A stretch of DNA of 64,000 nucleotides from Medicago truncatula (Eukaryota; Streptophyta; Magnoliopsida; Fabales; Fabaceae). Positions 44,226 through 54,517 of the stretch are shown here, one piece after another (position 1 is the stretch's first letter; the number at the start of each line of letters is the position of its first letter). The translations under genes were made by a program, and so were the position numbers. The notes below the pieces were generated by a model. That model saw nothing but the letters and a program-made list of their open reading frames with translations. It was not told the origin of the DNA and did not search any database. The stretch is taken from positions 44,388,755 to 44,452,754 of the forward strand of contig NC_053048.1 in assembly GCF_003473485.1 (NCBI RefSeq), read 5' to 3'.

Positions 44226-45254
44226 ATGACTACTATGTTCACTAGATGAGACTAGTATCTATTATGATTTTATGTTTGTTTTTGCTTTCTTTATGTTTCG
44301 GATTATTTCGATTATTTGTGTCGACTATGTTCACTAGATAGATGAGACTAGTACTCTATGACGTGTTGTCTTCTACTTCTTTTTACTCAAATTCTTTATC
44401 AAACTATTTACAATTATCAACAACTTATCCTTTTTATTCATCGTTATTATAGATATTGTTGCATCTACGACCTTTACACTTTCCTTCAATTTTGATATAC
44501 GAATTAAACTCGGTTCAGTGCGTGCATGTTTTGTTTTACGGTTGTGAGAATTGATTTTGATAAACTTGATTTCAATTAAAGAGCTAGATAATGAAGGCTT
44601 GAGATCTAGAAGTGTTTCTCTTTATAGATCTCATGTTGGATTACTCCAAATGCCAACAATTCATATGTTGGGTCGGTTAATACAAGGTTTTGTTCCGACT
44701 TCAATTGAACCATCCGAATGAGTCAGTTATTGAGTCGGATACACAGTTTTGAAACCATAAAAACTAAAATATCTCTAAAATTTATATTGCGACTCTTGTT
44801 CGAGGGAAGACATTGAGAAAATGGTACAACAAAGAGTTTGTTCTTGGAGAATTTGTTTTAGACTAATTTTTTGTATCTCTTTATAAGAAACTTTATGATA
44901 ATAGATTGGAGAGAGCTCATCTCTCCTCCATACTATAGGTCAATTTGGTTTGGAGTGATCTTAAAAAGAATTGGTCTAAAGTGGGTAAACAGATATCATT
45001 TTGTTCTTCTCCTTTAATTATTGTTTGTGATTTATTCATTCATTCTAATTATTGGTTGCTGCTAAATTTTGTTCCACATATCAAAATATGTGAGTTTTTT
45101 TAATCAAATTCACTATAGGTAGTCTTATAATGTAAACTAAGAATAAGAAAGAAAACATTTTATCACGGCAACATATTAGATAAGCATAAGGTGGTCCAAG
45201 CCATTGATTTAGGATTAAAATTACATTTTTTTTAAAGGGTTTAGGCCTCCAAAC
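44226..45254. other. Intergenic, no gene recognised
   Basis: The 3' flank of copy 4 repeats 'gactatgttcactagat(gagactagta)' twice (44228-44253 and 44325-44353). The remainder is unique AT-rich sequence with no supported gene. Confidence 0.5.
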
Positions 45255-45265
45255 ACACGCACACT

Positions 45266-45320
<55 letters not shown>
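45255..45320. repeat. Compound (AC)n(AT)n microsatellite
   Basis: About 15 AC units followed by about 14 AT units. The 84-residue ORF called across it on the minus strand is a low-complexity artefact. Confidence 0.95.
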
Positions 45321-45331
<11 letters not shown>

Positions 45332-45334
45332 GCA

Positions 45335-45500
45335 TTGTTCCAAGTGGTGGGACTTGGAGCCCTTAAGCATGTGATTAGGGAATCGATTTCCGACTCATGC
45401 GTATGGAAAAAATTTGATTGAGACGGAAGAACACACCTTGTGCACCCTACGAATTCCTCTACATAGATTAATCAGTGTATGATGGTAGTGGTGACTTCGT
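45335..45500 (+). mobile_element. SINE fragment
   Basis: 'gtggtgggacttggagcc' followed about 40 bases later by the box-B-like 'gggaatcgatttccgactc', then a region 'caccttgtgcaccctac'. This arrangement recalls tRNA-derived SINEs of legumes (recollection). The adjacent microsatellite could be related to its insertion. Confidence 0.5.
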
Positions 45501-45576
45501 ATCAATTAAAGAGTTCTAAAGAGTTTTCTTTTATCTATTTGAGATAAATATTGCCCGTTCGTGCTAGTTCCTATAG

Positions 45577-45760
45577 GGTGTGTTTGGTTGTAAGAAGAAA
45601 GTGTGAAGAGAGAAATTGGTGAGAGAGAGTATAAGAAGAGAGAAATAGAGTATATTTAATGAGTTGTTTGATATAAGAGAAAGAAGAGAGAAATAGAAGA
45701 GAAAGAAATGTGATTATTTTTTAAAAGACAAAAGTACCCTGGAACTTAAAAATTAATACA
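45577..45760. mobile_element. Left half of a Tourist MITE related to 18026-18443
   Basis: 'gggtgtgtttggttg' followed by 'gtgtgaagagagaaattggtgagagagagta' type sequence as in the MITE at 18026. The right end was not found in the following 400 AT-rich bases. Confidence 0.55.
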
Positions 45761-46159
45761 ATTGTGTATTGTTGAAATTTTATTTTTATCAAAAGCTATT
45801 ATTATTTATTACCAGTACAATATAAAAAAGGAATAATTCATGCAATTACACTATTTTTCAATTTAATTAATACATTTATCTAGTAATGTATTTTAGATTG
45901 AAACTAGCACTGGTGGGATTTCAATTATCAATTAATACATTTTTCTAGTAATGTATTTTATAGTAAGTGCTATTTTTCAATTTAATTAATACATTTATCT
46001 ATTTTTTTTTATTGATAATTGATGGTAATTAATTGTTCTTAATTATTACGTTAGTAATTTTTTTCTTACCAGAGTTTGAATTTTGTCCGTTAACTCTCTC
46101 ACCTCGTTCAAAACTTTAAGCTCACTTGTACAAACAACTCCAAATTAATCCGTGGTAAG

Positions 46160-47178
46160 AATCTACAAGTCCTAGACATAAATCCGCACGGTCAAATGGA
46201 AATGAAATTTTTCGTCAGCTTTTCTCAGAGTTCCTTCTCTCACAATTTCAAGCACGGAAAACAAATTCATAACCGTTGGTTGCGACAGTTACGGATATCT
46301 CAACAGTAATTTCAAGGGTGCCACTTATTCTACAGGATGCTTAACAGTTAACAAGATGTTATGATTTTGATCCTAAAATGGTAACTGGGAATAACACTGG
46401 AAAATGCACAGGCCTAGGTTTAGGGTGTTGCCAAGTGGATATTCCTTCTAGTATGAAAAATATCACAATTGAAACATTTAAATTCCCAACTTCTACACTG
46501 TCTATGGAAAATTCTTGTAGCTATTCCTTTATTGCAAAACAACCATGCTTTTTATTGTCTTTCAGACATTAACGAATGTGTGACATCAAATTGTAATAAC
46601 ACTGTTGGGAATTACAATTGTTTCTGTCTGATCGAACAATTCGGAAATGGAACAAGGTTAGGAGGGTGCAAACTACCTGATGGAAATACACCTTGGTAAG
46701 CAACAAAACACACCTAATTTTAATTTATAATCATTTTTTAAAAAATTTATGTATTTATTAGTTATATATGCTACTGATATTAGTTTGTGGAACAATCCAA
46801 AATTTGGGTTCAAAATATTTCGGATGCAGGAGTAGGAGCAGTATTTATTGTTCTATTTGTGTGGATAATATCCTACTTAATATACCAAAAAAGGAAACTT
46901 GTCAAATTGAAAGAGAAATTCTTTAGGCAGAATGGAGGTTCTATTTTGAAACAGAAACTTCGTCAAAGAAAAGACTCGTCTCAGCCACTAACAACTTTGA
47001 TGAGAACTTAACCATAGGTAGAGGAGGTTTTGGTACAGTTTTCAAAGGGAAACTAGATGATAATAGAACTGTTGCTATCAAAAAATCCAAAACAATAGAT
47101 GAAAGCCAAAATGAACAATTCATTAATGAGGTGGACATTGTCTCTCAAATAAATCATAGGAATGTGGTCAAACTCTTA
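46160..47178 (+). pseudogene. Wall-associated receptor kinase (WAK-like) pseudogene, left part
   Basis: In order it shows the WAK galacturonan-binding region (ENKFITVGCDSYGYLN, then GKCTGLGLGCCQVDIP), an EGF-like part (INECVTSNCNNTVGNYNC), a membrane segment (GAVFIVLFVWIISYLIY, about 46835-46885) and the start of the kinase ([14 protein letters not shown] with the glycine loop, VAIKK with the ATP-binding lysine, [10 protein letters not shown]). The pieces lie in different frames with stops, so there are several frameshifts. Exactly after VVKLL it is interrupted by the Harbinger element at 47179. The gene continues at 51569. Confidence 0.85.
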
Positions 47179-47647
47179 GGCTTTGTTTGGGAGTTGGGTT
47201 TTGGAGGGGAGGGGAGGGAAAGGAAAGGCTTGTGAGTGCTAAACCCTTGTTTGTGAGTTTTAAAAAAACAAGGGAAAGGTTTTGGGGGGTTTTGAAGGGG
47301 TTAATTTGTCCAATTTTAGAGTTCCCCCAATTTGGGGGGTTTTGGAGGGTTAAAGATGCAAATTGACCATATTACCCTTACAATAATACAAAATTCCAAT
47401 TTTAGCCCTAACCTAATTTCATCTCATTCTAACGATTCATTTCACTGTAACTGTGCACGCTCTCTCTTCTCCCGACGGCGACGTGAATGGCGATCTCAAC
47501 CTGAACGGCGGCGAACGGCGGCGAGCGGCGGAGAAGGAAGCTGAACAACACAGTTTCCTTCATCTCTCTCGATCCTCTTTCTTCTGGTATCAATCTCAAA
47601 CTATCTTCCATTCTTTTCCAATTTCTTTTCCTTTTGCTATTTCATTC

Positions 47648-47740
47648 ATGAATTGATTTATGTTTTGTTGTTTGATTCACGATTTGATTTATGTTTTTGT
47701 GTTTGATTCACGATTTGATTTATGTTTTTGTGTTTGATTT
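47648..47740. repeat. Tandem repeat in the Harbinger 5' region
   Basis: Three units of 'tttgattcacgatttgatttatgttttt' type, about 33 bases each, just upstream of the transposase gene and possibly within its leader. Confidence 0.75.
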
Positions 47741-47865
47741 TTTAGAGTGAATCATATCTACTCAATGGATACTGTATAATCACTATTATTATGATTTCAC
47801 TATTATTATAAATAAATGTTGTTTGTTTCACAAAAATGTATTATTTTGTGTTGGATTCAGTTTAA

Positions 47866-49175
47866 ATGGATCATGAAATGGCTCGTCAAACAATTATGGA
47901 ATTGATTAGACGGAGAGCAAGACTTCGAATGACACTTGTTCATGTCATATGTCTTATAGTTTGTTACTATAGGATTAAAATCCATTCTCAAAGTAGGATA
48001 GTTGATCGTAGTTTGACCCTTGAGAAGGATAGAGTACGCAATAAGATAATGAATATAGTTGCTACTAGTGAAGGTCGGAAGATAATAAGAATGAGTCCTA
48101 AGGCGTTTTTGGATTTATGCTCTATATTACAACAAGAGGGTGGTCTTCTACCAACACAAAGGGTAACCGTAGAGGAACAAGTTGCTAAAACTCTTTACCT
48201 TCTAACACACAATGTTAGAAATAGAGAGATTCAATTCTGGTTCCGACGCTCTGGCGAAACTACTAGTCGTCATTTTCATCGGGTGCTCCGATCAATAATT
48301 GAGATAGGGCGTACCTATCTCAAACAACCAGATGGATCACGCATTCCGGTAGAAATTCTTGGAAATCATCGATTTTACCCCTACTTTAAGGACTGCGTTG
48401 GAGCAATTGATTGTACACATGTTCGTGTAAAAGTACCATTGGCTGAAGCTTCAAGGTATCGTGGTAGGAAAAGTTTTCCTACACAAAATGTGTTGGTCGC
48501 ATGTTCTTTTGATCTTAAGTTCACTTATGTTTTGCCTGGATGGGAGGGTACTGCTTCTGATTCTAGGATATTAAAACATGCACTACAGAGAAGAAATGGT
48601 CTCAAAATACCTAGAGGTAGTTAAAACTTATTGTTATCATTTTCCCTTTTTTTCCGCTTCTTTTTCTTATGTATGTTGGTAATAATTATTTGCTTTTAGG
48701 TAAGTTTTATATTCTTGATGCTGGATTCATGTTGAGAAAGGGGTTAATTACACCGTTTAGATCAACACGTTATCATTTGAAAGAATTCTCAGCCAGAAAT
48801 CCCCCTAGAACAGCTCAAGAGTTATTCAACCTTCGACATTCATCGTTGCGTAATGTTGTTGAAAGGGCTTTTGGGATTGTGAAGAAAAGATTTCCTATCA
48901 TTTCAAGTGGCGCTGAAGCAACTTATGGAATCGATACTCAAAATTATATTATCCTTGCATGTTGCATTTTGCATAATTTCTTGATGGGGGTAGATCCTGA
49001 TGAAGACTTGATTGCTGAGGTAGACGAAGAAATCGCCAATCAAAGTGCATCTCAAACTGGTCATGGCCATATAGAAGTAGATGAGGATGAAGAACATTCA
49101 CATTTAGGTCTAAATTTTAGAAATTCTATACTTGGTGCCATGTGGACCAATTACCTATCATATCATAGTAGATGA
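47866..49175 (+). CDS. Harbinger DDE-superfamily transposase (nuclease), two exons
   Basis: Exons 47866-48616 and 48700-49175 (donor AG|gtagtt, acceptor ttttag|GTAAG) join to a 408-residue frame. An N-terminal helix-turn-helix-like part (about 60-130, AKTLYLLTHNVRNREIQFWF) precedes the DDE_Tnp_4 nuclease core. Candidate catalytic residues are Asp182 in GAIDCTH, Asp232 in TASDSRIL and Glu305 in RNVVERAFG. The acidic C-terminus ends in LGAMWTNYLSYHSR. Length and motifs match full-length PIF/Harbinger transposases. Unspliced translation stops three codons after the donor, so the intron is needed. In this superfamily the nuclease works with the Myb-like partner encoded next to it to cut at TTA-type targets. 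Confidence 0.9.
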
Positions 49176-49499
49176 TAATGAATTACTTAGCTATTATTCA
49201 GTGTGTATGTTTCCAAATAGCTATTGCCAAAAATATTGGAAACTTGTTTGTTCAAAATATTCTATAATTTGTAGCTTTAAGTGGAAGAATGTGTGTTGTT
49301 ATTGTTTCTAAATATTGGAAACTTGTTTGAGTAACTTGGATATTGATGTTCCTGATATATTGAATAAACATACTATTTGTTGCAACTGTTATTCCAAGAG
49401 TCACCAAAGAAAGGTATACATGAGTTCATCTCAAATTTATCTATAAATTTATATGATGATTTTATAATATGATATCTTTTCTTCTAATATAACAGAATC

Positions 49500-50594
49500 A
49501 TGTCTACCTCTAAAAGAGAGACGTGGACAACAGAGATGAACAATGCTCTTATTGATGCCTTTGTTCATCAAGTAAGTGCGGGAAACAAACAAGGTGGGAC
49601 CTTTACATCAATAGCATACACCAATATAACAAAGGAGATGTCCGAAAAGTTTCAAAGACCTTTTGACAAGGAAAAGGTGAAAGATAGATGGAAATTGGTG
49701 AAAAGAAATTTTACTAAATGTCATGACATTTTCAATGGCATGAGCGGTTTTGCTTGGAAATCAGACACACATATGTGGGATGCTTTACCTGAAGTTTGGA
49801 AAACATTAATTGAGGTACATACTTATAACTTACATTAATTGAGTTGTTGGGTTTGCTTGCTTATATATATGGCCTGAACCTATGTCAGCATGTGCACTTA
49901 TTTGAATTGTATAACTTATTTGATGGGAACTTATTTGAATGCATATTAGCATGTTCTGAAGCTTTATAACATCATTTTTTATAATTTTTTTTTATAGGCA
50001 AAACCTGAAGCTGCACAATGGATGAACAAACCTTTTGTTAATTATGACAAATTGGTTATTGCTTGTGGAGATGAAAGGGCCACTGGAGGAAAGGTTATGA
50101 ATGATGAAGATATTCGCCAAAATCATCCCCTCAATCGTGAGTCAGAATCCATTGGTACTAGTGACCAGGTGACACTAGAGAGTTTGCAAGAGGGCGGCAA
50201 TGAGCAGGATGTCACTTCTCCTGAGGTCCAAATTCCCCCAGAACCTAGAGCCAAAAGATCTAGAAAGTCCCGAGATGAAGATGAAGTTGAAGGGATAAAA
50301 GCTGCCCTTTTGAACGTTGCTGATGCTTTTAGAGAGAGTATTGCATCTCATGATAAGTATTTTAAAGACAGCATTGCAGCTTATGAGAAAGCTAATTTAA
50401 AACTTCCAATTTCAGAAGAAGAAGTTTTTAAACTTCTTGAGGAATTGCAAGTGGATAGTCATATGATCATTCGGGCATATTCTTATCTTCTAGAGTTTCC
50501 TGAGAAGGTTAGAGCTTTACTTGGACTTCCAAAACACTTGCGGAAGAGTTTTCTATTAGAATCGATGGTTGGTCAAGGTTACTCGTCAAGGTAA
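49500..50594 (+). CDS. Harbinger Myb/SANT-like DNA-binding protein, two exons
   Basis: Exons 49500-49814 and 49998-50594 (donor GAG|gtacat, acceptor tatag|GCAAAA) give a 303-residue frame. Residues about 8-105 form a Myb/SANT-like (Myb_DNA-bind_3) domain: WTTEMNNALIDAF, IAYTNITKEMSEKF, VKDRWKLVKRNF, FAWKSDTHMWDALPEVW. The middle is acidic with a basic stretch (RAKRSRKSRDEDE) that may be the nuclear signal. The C-terminus is helical (EEVFKLLEELQVD). In related elements this partner recruits the transposase to the ends and brings it into the nucleus. No break is seen. Confidence 0.88.
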
Positions 50595-50904
50595 TTTATC
50601 CATTTTCTCAACAAGTCAAGGTTATATCTTGGCATTGGTGTATGAGTAGGTTGAAGATTGCAGCTTGTTTACTAATGGTTGTTTCATCTCTACATATTGT
50701 TTTTGGTCTCTAATGAGGATCTTGAAGTCCTAGATTATGACATTAGTATAGAATTTTGTAATCTTGTATTGGGATTTAGTTACTAGCATATTTGACACAT
50801 TTGTCATTTTTATGTCATGTATTGATATAACAGGATATGTTGCATTTTCATTTTTAAATGTCTTATTTACAAGTAAAATATTTGTCAAAAACTTTCTCTA
50901 ATTT

Positions 50905-51295
50905 ATTTGAAAATAAATAAGTTGTTTTGAATAAGCGGTTTTTGAAAAAGATGTCCTAATAATCTGTTTTGCATAAATAAGCTGTTTTGAATAAGCTGTT
51001 TTTTTAAAAGAGGTTGTAATAAGCTGTTTTGCATAAATAAGCTGTTTTGAATAAGCTGTTTTTTGAAAAGAGGTCGTAATTAGTTGTTTTGTATAAATAA
51101 GTTGTTTTGAAAAAAGAGATCGTAATAAGTTGTTTTGCATTAATAAGCTGTTTTGAATAAGTTGTTTTTTTTTAAAAAAAAAAAAAAGATCGTAATAATT
51201 TGTTTTTCATGAGATAAGCTATTTTTTAAAAAGAGACCGTAATAAGTTGTTTTGTATAAATAAGTTGTTTTTTATAAAGTGATTGTAATAAGTTT
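50905..51295. repeat. Subterminal array of 'ataagctgttttg' repeats in the Harbinger element
   Basis: The motif (c/a)ataaataag(c/t)(t/g)gttttgaataag recurs with 'gaaaaagag(g/a)(t/c)cgtaat' spacers about every 60-66 bases for about five units. It lies 270-660 bases from the right end only. The minus-strand ORF here is a repeat artefact. Confidence 0.8.
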
Positions 51296-51568
51296 TTTTT
51301 TATTCTATATATAATTTGTTTTTCATGAGATAAGCTCTTTTGAATAAATTAGAAGATAAATTACAAAGTATAACATAATGTATTAATTTTAAGAGAAAAA
51401 AGGGTAAAATAGGAAAATTATAACATAAGCCCTTCATCTCCTTTCCTTGTTGGTGTTTTAACTCCCAAACAAGGGGAAGGTTTTCCTCCTTTCTCCCTTC
51501 CTTCCCTTTCCTTCCCTTCCCCTCCTTAGCCTTTCCTTTCCTTCCCCTCAAAACTCGCAAACAAAGCC

Positions 51569-51740
51569 TTAGGGTGTTGTCTAGAAACAGAAGTTCCTCG
51601 GTTGGTTTATGAGTTTGTTAGCAATGGTACTCTTTCTGAATTTATACACACACAAGGTAAGATGAATGATCCAACTTAGAAAACTCGTCTTAAGACGTCT
51701 TATATACCATAGCTTCCAAATCTCTTTATAAGATGAAGGG
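51569..51740 (+). pseudogene. WAK-like pseudogene, continuation after the Harbinger insertion
   Basis: It begins exactly where the left part ended: [24 protein letters not shown](IHTQGK), the end of the kinase N-lobe. A stop follows at 51677-51679, where the family has Trp before KTRL. The remaining kinase (catalytic loop, activation segment) is absent, so the gene was already truncated. Bases 51740-52280 have no recognisable gene. Confidence 0.85.
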
Positions 51741-52284
51741 TTTGTTTCTTCTGTATCAAAAGTTCGAAGTAGATATTGCTCTAAGGTTGAGCAAGATCCA
51801 TGTTTTCACCATTGACAATTCCAAAATACCAAATTATCTTCACCCATATTAAAATTTGGCCACTGGTAATCAAAATCATACAATATTGTTTCAACCTGTT
51901 CAAATAATAATAAGAATATAAATAAACAAATAATTTTATTTAATGCAAAATGAAGGAATATTGTATCCTACAAGTCTCACATTGAACAGCTTTACCAGAT
52001 CTTGAGGATTTTTATATTAATGTGTCATGTACAACTGATAGTAAGTTATAAAGAAAGAACTCATCACCGTGTTCCTTGATTACTTTGGATTAAATATTTA
52101 ATATAACGTAATCATTTCACGGTGAAGAGATTATTTCTTTCTAACATTTTTTTTTTTACTTTTTATTCTTTCTAACATTTTTTTTTTTTTTTTTTGCAAA
52201 ATACTTCTTTTAGAGCCCTTTAATTTTGATAAAAATATCGGGTTAATTCTTTAAGTTTTTAAATTTTTATATAAGTCCTTATAG

Positions 52285-52570
52285 CCATACACAAGTTTCC
52301 AATGAACAATTCGAAAGTACACTAATTAATTATTTATGCGATTCAAAAAGTTAATTACAATTAATTAAATTTGTGTGAAGTTTTTTTTATAAGCCAAGAG
52401 CAAAATGACATCAAAAAGAATAGTGTCACAAGTTTCCAATGAACAAGTTTCCATGAATGACGTTTTCAAAAGTACACTAATTAATTATTTATGCGATTCA
52501 AAAAGTTAATTACATTTAATTAAATTTGTGTGAAGTTTTTTTTAATAGCCAAGAGCTAAATGACATCAAA
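52285..52570. repeat. Tandem duplication, about 140-base unit
   Basis: Two near-identical copies share 'acaagtttccaatgaacaa', 'agtacactaattaattattt' and 'aaatgacatcaaaaagaa'. The second copy has a short insertion. No coding potential. Confidence 0.85.
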
Positions 52571-52639
52571 AAGAACAATGTTCAACTAAGTTGGTACCCT
52601 ACTCTATTCTGTTGTCAATTGATCATAAAATTATTTTAA

Positions 52640-53720
52640 AAAAAAGGAAAAGATTACATAAAAATTGGCGGAGATAAAACTTGACCAGTCAACAACCCTA
52701 GTGGGAAAAACATAAAAAAAAAAAAAAAATCCACAAAGTGGATCCAACCCTGAACAATTCTAACAAAGGATTAATACCAAGCGGGTCTAAAGTTTGGCGA
52801 ATGAATCGATCCTCAACACGAAGTCGACTCACGAACCATCAACTTCCTGAAACAATGACAACAAGCATTAACGACTCTTTCGAGTCCACATAGTCCCATG
52901 TCAATCAACAGATGACTGGGATACATAACCACGAAAATGAGGTGCATAGTTGATGAGCATCAAACCAATTCTTCAAAGCTGGAAGTGGATTCGACCGCCA
53001 ACACGGTAACTAACAAATTCACGATCACCAACTGTTTACTACGGAGAACGACAATAAATTAACATCCATTCATGACCCTCATATCGATACCAGAGTGGAA
53101 GCAGATCCGAATCTTTGAACCTGCATATCTAAACAGATCTGAAACATTAGAGAATCATCGATCATAAACGCTTACCTCAACCAATTTCGTATGAACATTA
53201 CGCGTGAACCCAGATCGAGGGATGGGTCCACACGTCGAAAACCAACAGACCCCTATGGGTTTTAACAGAACAATACCCAACCACCATCACAACATCCAAG
53301 AAGAAAGCAGTGATAATTTTTTAAGACCAACAACCGCAACAGTGACGGCTGTTCCAGAACAAACAAAAAGAATCGACCCAAACAAATTTGAGCACCCAAA
53401 TCCGAAAGGGTTTCAAAAGGCAAAACAAACCCAAACCATCAGATGCGGTGGAAGTTGCGAGTCCAGCAAAAACGTTGTAACACGCTGGCGAGATGGACAA
53501 CTGAGGAAGGAACAACATGTGCTTGAACGGCCGTCGGAAAGGAGAGGGACGGGCGGTGGTGTGGAGGACAGATGTCGTTCGTCGCACCACTAGTCAATGG
53601 AGGTTACATCTTTAAAACAGAGTTTGATCAGATATGTGGTTGTGTGTGACGATGGAAGGAAGTGAGAGTCGAGAGAAAAAGGAAGTCAGATGCCAATTTG
53701 TGTGAAGTTAATTCATTTTA
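52640..53720. other. Unrecognised GC-richer block
   Basis: This kilobase is more GC-rich and less repetitive than its surroundings. It has an open frame of 129 codons on the plus strand (53204-53593, starting MNPDRGMGPH) and one of 89 on the minus strand; neither shows a motif I know. The sequence style ('agatccgaatctttgaacctgcatatc') resembles the untranslated leader of an LTR retroelement or a promoter-leader fragment. No ends were found. I make no functional call. Confidence 0.3.
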
Positions 53721-54255
53721 CTTTTAATAAAAATATGAGTTTCAGTTTTAGGTTAGTTTATTAATTTGCAAGGTCGTTTTAACATATTCATAGACTCAGT
53801 TTTAGTTTTACAAGGGATGTAAAAAAAATTGTGGGCCAAAAAAAAAGTCATTTTAAAAAAAAAATTAAAAAACACACTTTTGTGGTACTTGAACAGATCA
53901 CCATACACTCAAACAAAGACAAACCATGCCCCTGAAGCATTGTGAACAAATTGAAAAGTATTCGCTTTCAATGGATATAACCATTATTTTAGTGTGCATA
54001 GCCCAGTCTCGACGGGCTATGGACCGGCCCTAGAATAACCACATAATCTATCATAAATTATTGATGCTTAATATATGAAAGTATAGTAACTTTCAGTATA
54101 ACAAATTTCATTCCTTTTCTTTTTTGGTACAAAACAAATTTCATTCCTACTAATAAAAATATAATATCATTGGATACACATTTATTTTTTGACAAAGGAT
54201 ACACATGTATTAAACTCTATCATTTTGTAAAAAAAAATGTATTAAACTCTATCGA

Positions 54256-54256
<1 letters not shown>

Positions 54257-54293
<37 letters not shown>
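54257..54293. repeat. Poly-A tract, 37 bases
   Basis: Uninterrupted A run with copies of 'atgtattaaactctatc' on both sides (54180-54250, 54293-54340), suggesting slippage or an inserted poly-A tail with local duplication. The 300 bases before it hold nothing else. Confidence 0.9.
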
Positions 54294-54294
<1 letters not shown>

Positions 54295-54517
54295 ATGTAT
54301 TATTTGTCAAAAAAAACACACATGTAGTATTAAACTCTAAACATATGGAGAAATGTATGTACTCATTAGTAAATTTTTCCGACATATTATTTTTAGACAG
54401 CAGGAAAGCCCTAAACCCAAGTGTAGCCATATTTTGCGTTACATTCGATAGGGATTTGGAGAAATCGGCGGCGGCGGCTAAAAGCACCAAAGGACGAGTC
54501 GGTAGCAAAACGTCATT

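Larger units (their letters stand above)
47179..51568 (+). mobile_element. Autonomous-looking PIF/Harbinger transposon, 4.4 kb
   Basis: The inverted ends GGCTTTGTTTG(G/C)GAGTTT are followed by purine-rich 'gaggggaggg' on both ends. TTA lies on both sides (47176-47178, 51569-51571). It carries the two genes typical of the superfamily in the same orientation: a DDE nuclease transposase (47866-49175) and a Myb/SANT-like DNA-binding protein (49500-50594). Both frames are intact when spliced. The insertion splits a WAK kinase exon between the codons for VVKLL and GCCLE. Purine/pyrimidine tracts at the ends and an AT-rich repeat array near the right end are the other structural features. Confidence 0.93.

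Noticed and set aside
45081-45335. 84-codon minus-strand ORF with long Tyr/Ile and Cys/Val runs
   Set aside because: It is the translation of the (AC)n(AT)n microsatellite.
53204-53593. 129-codon ORF in the GC-richer block
   Set aside because: No recognisable domain, no splice or promoter context, and an overlapping frame on the other strand of similar quality; kept only as an unrecognised region.
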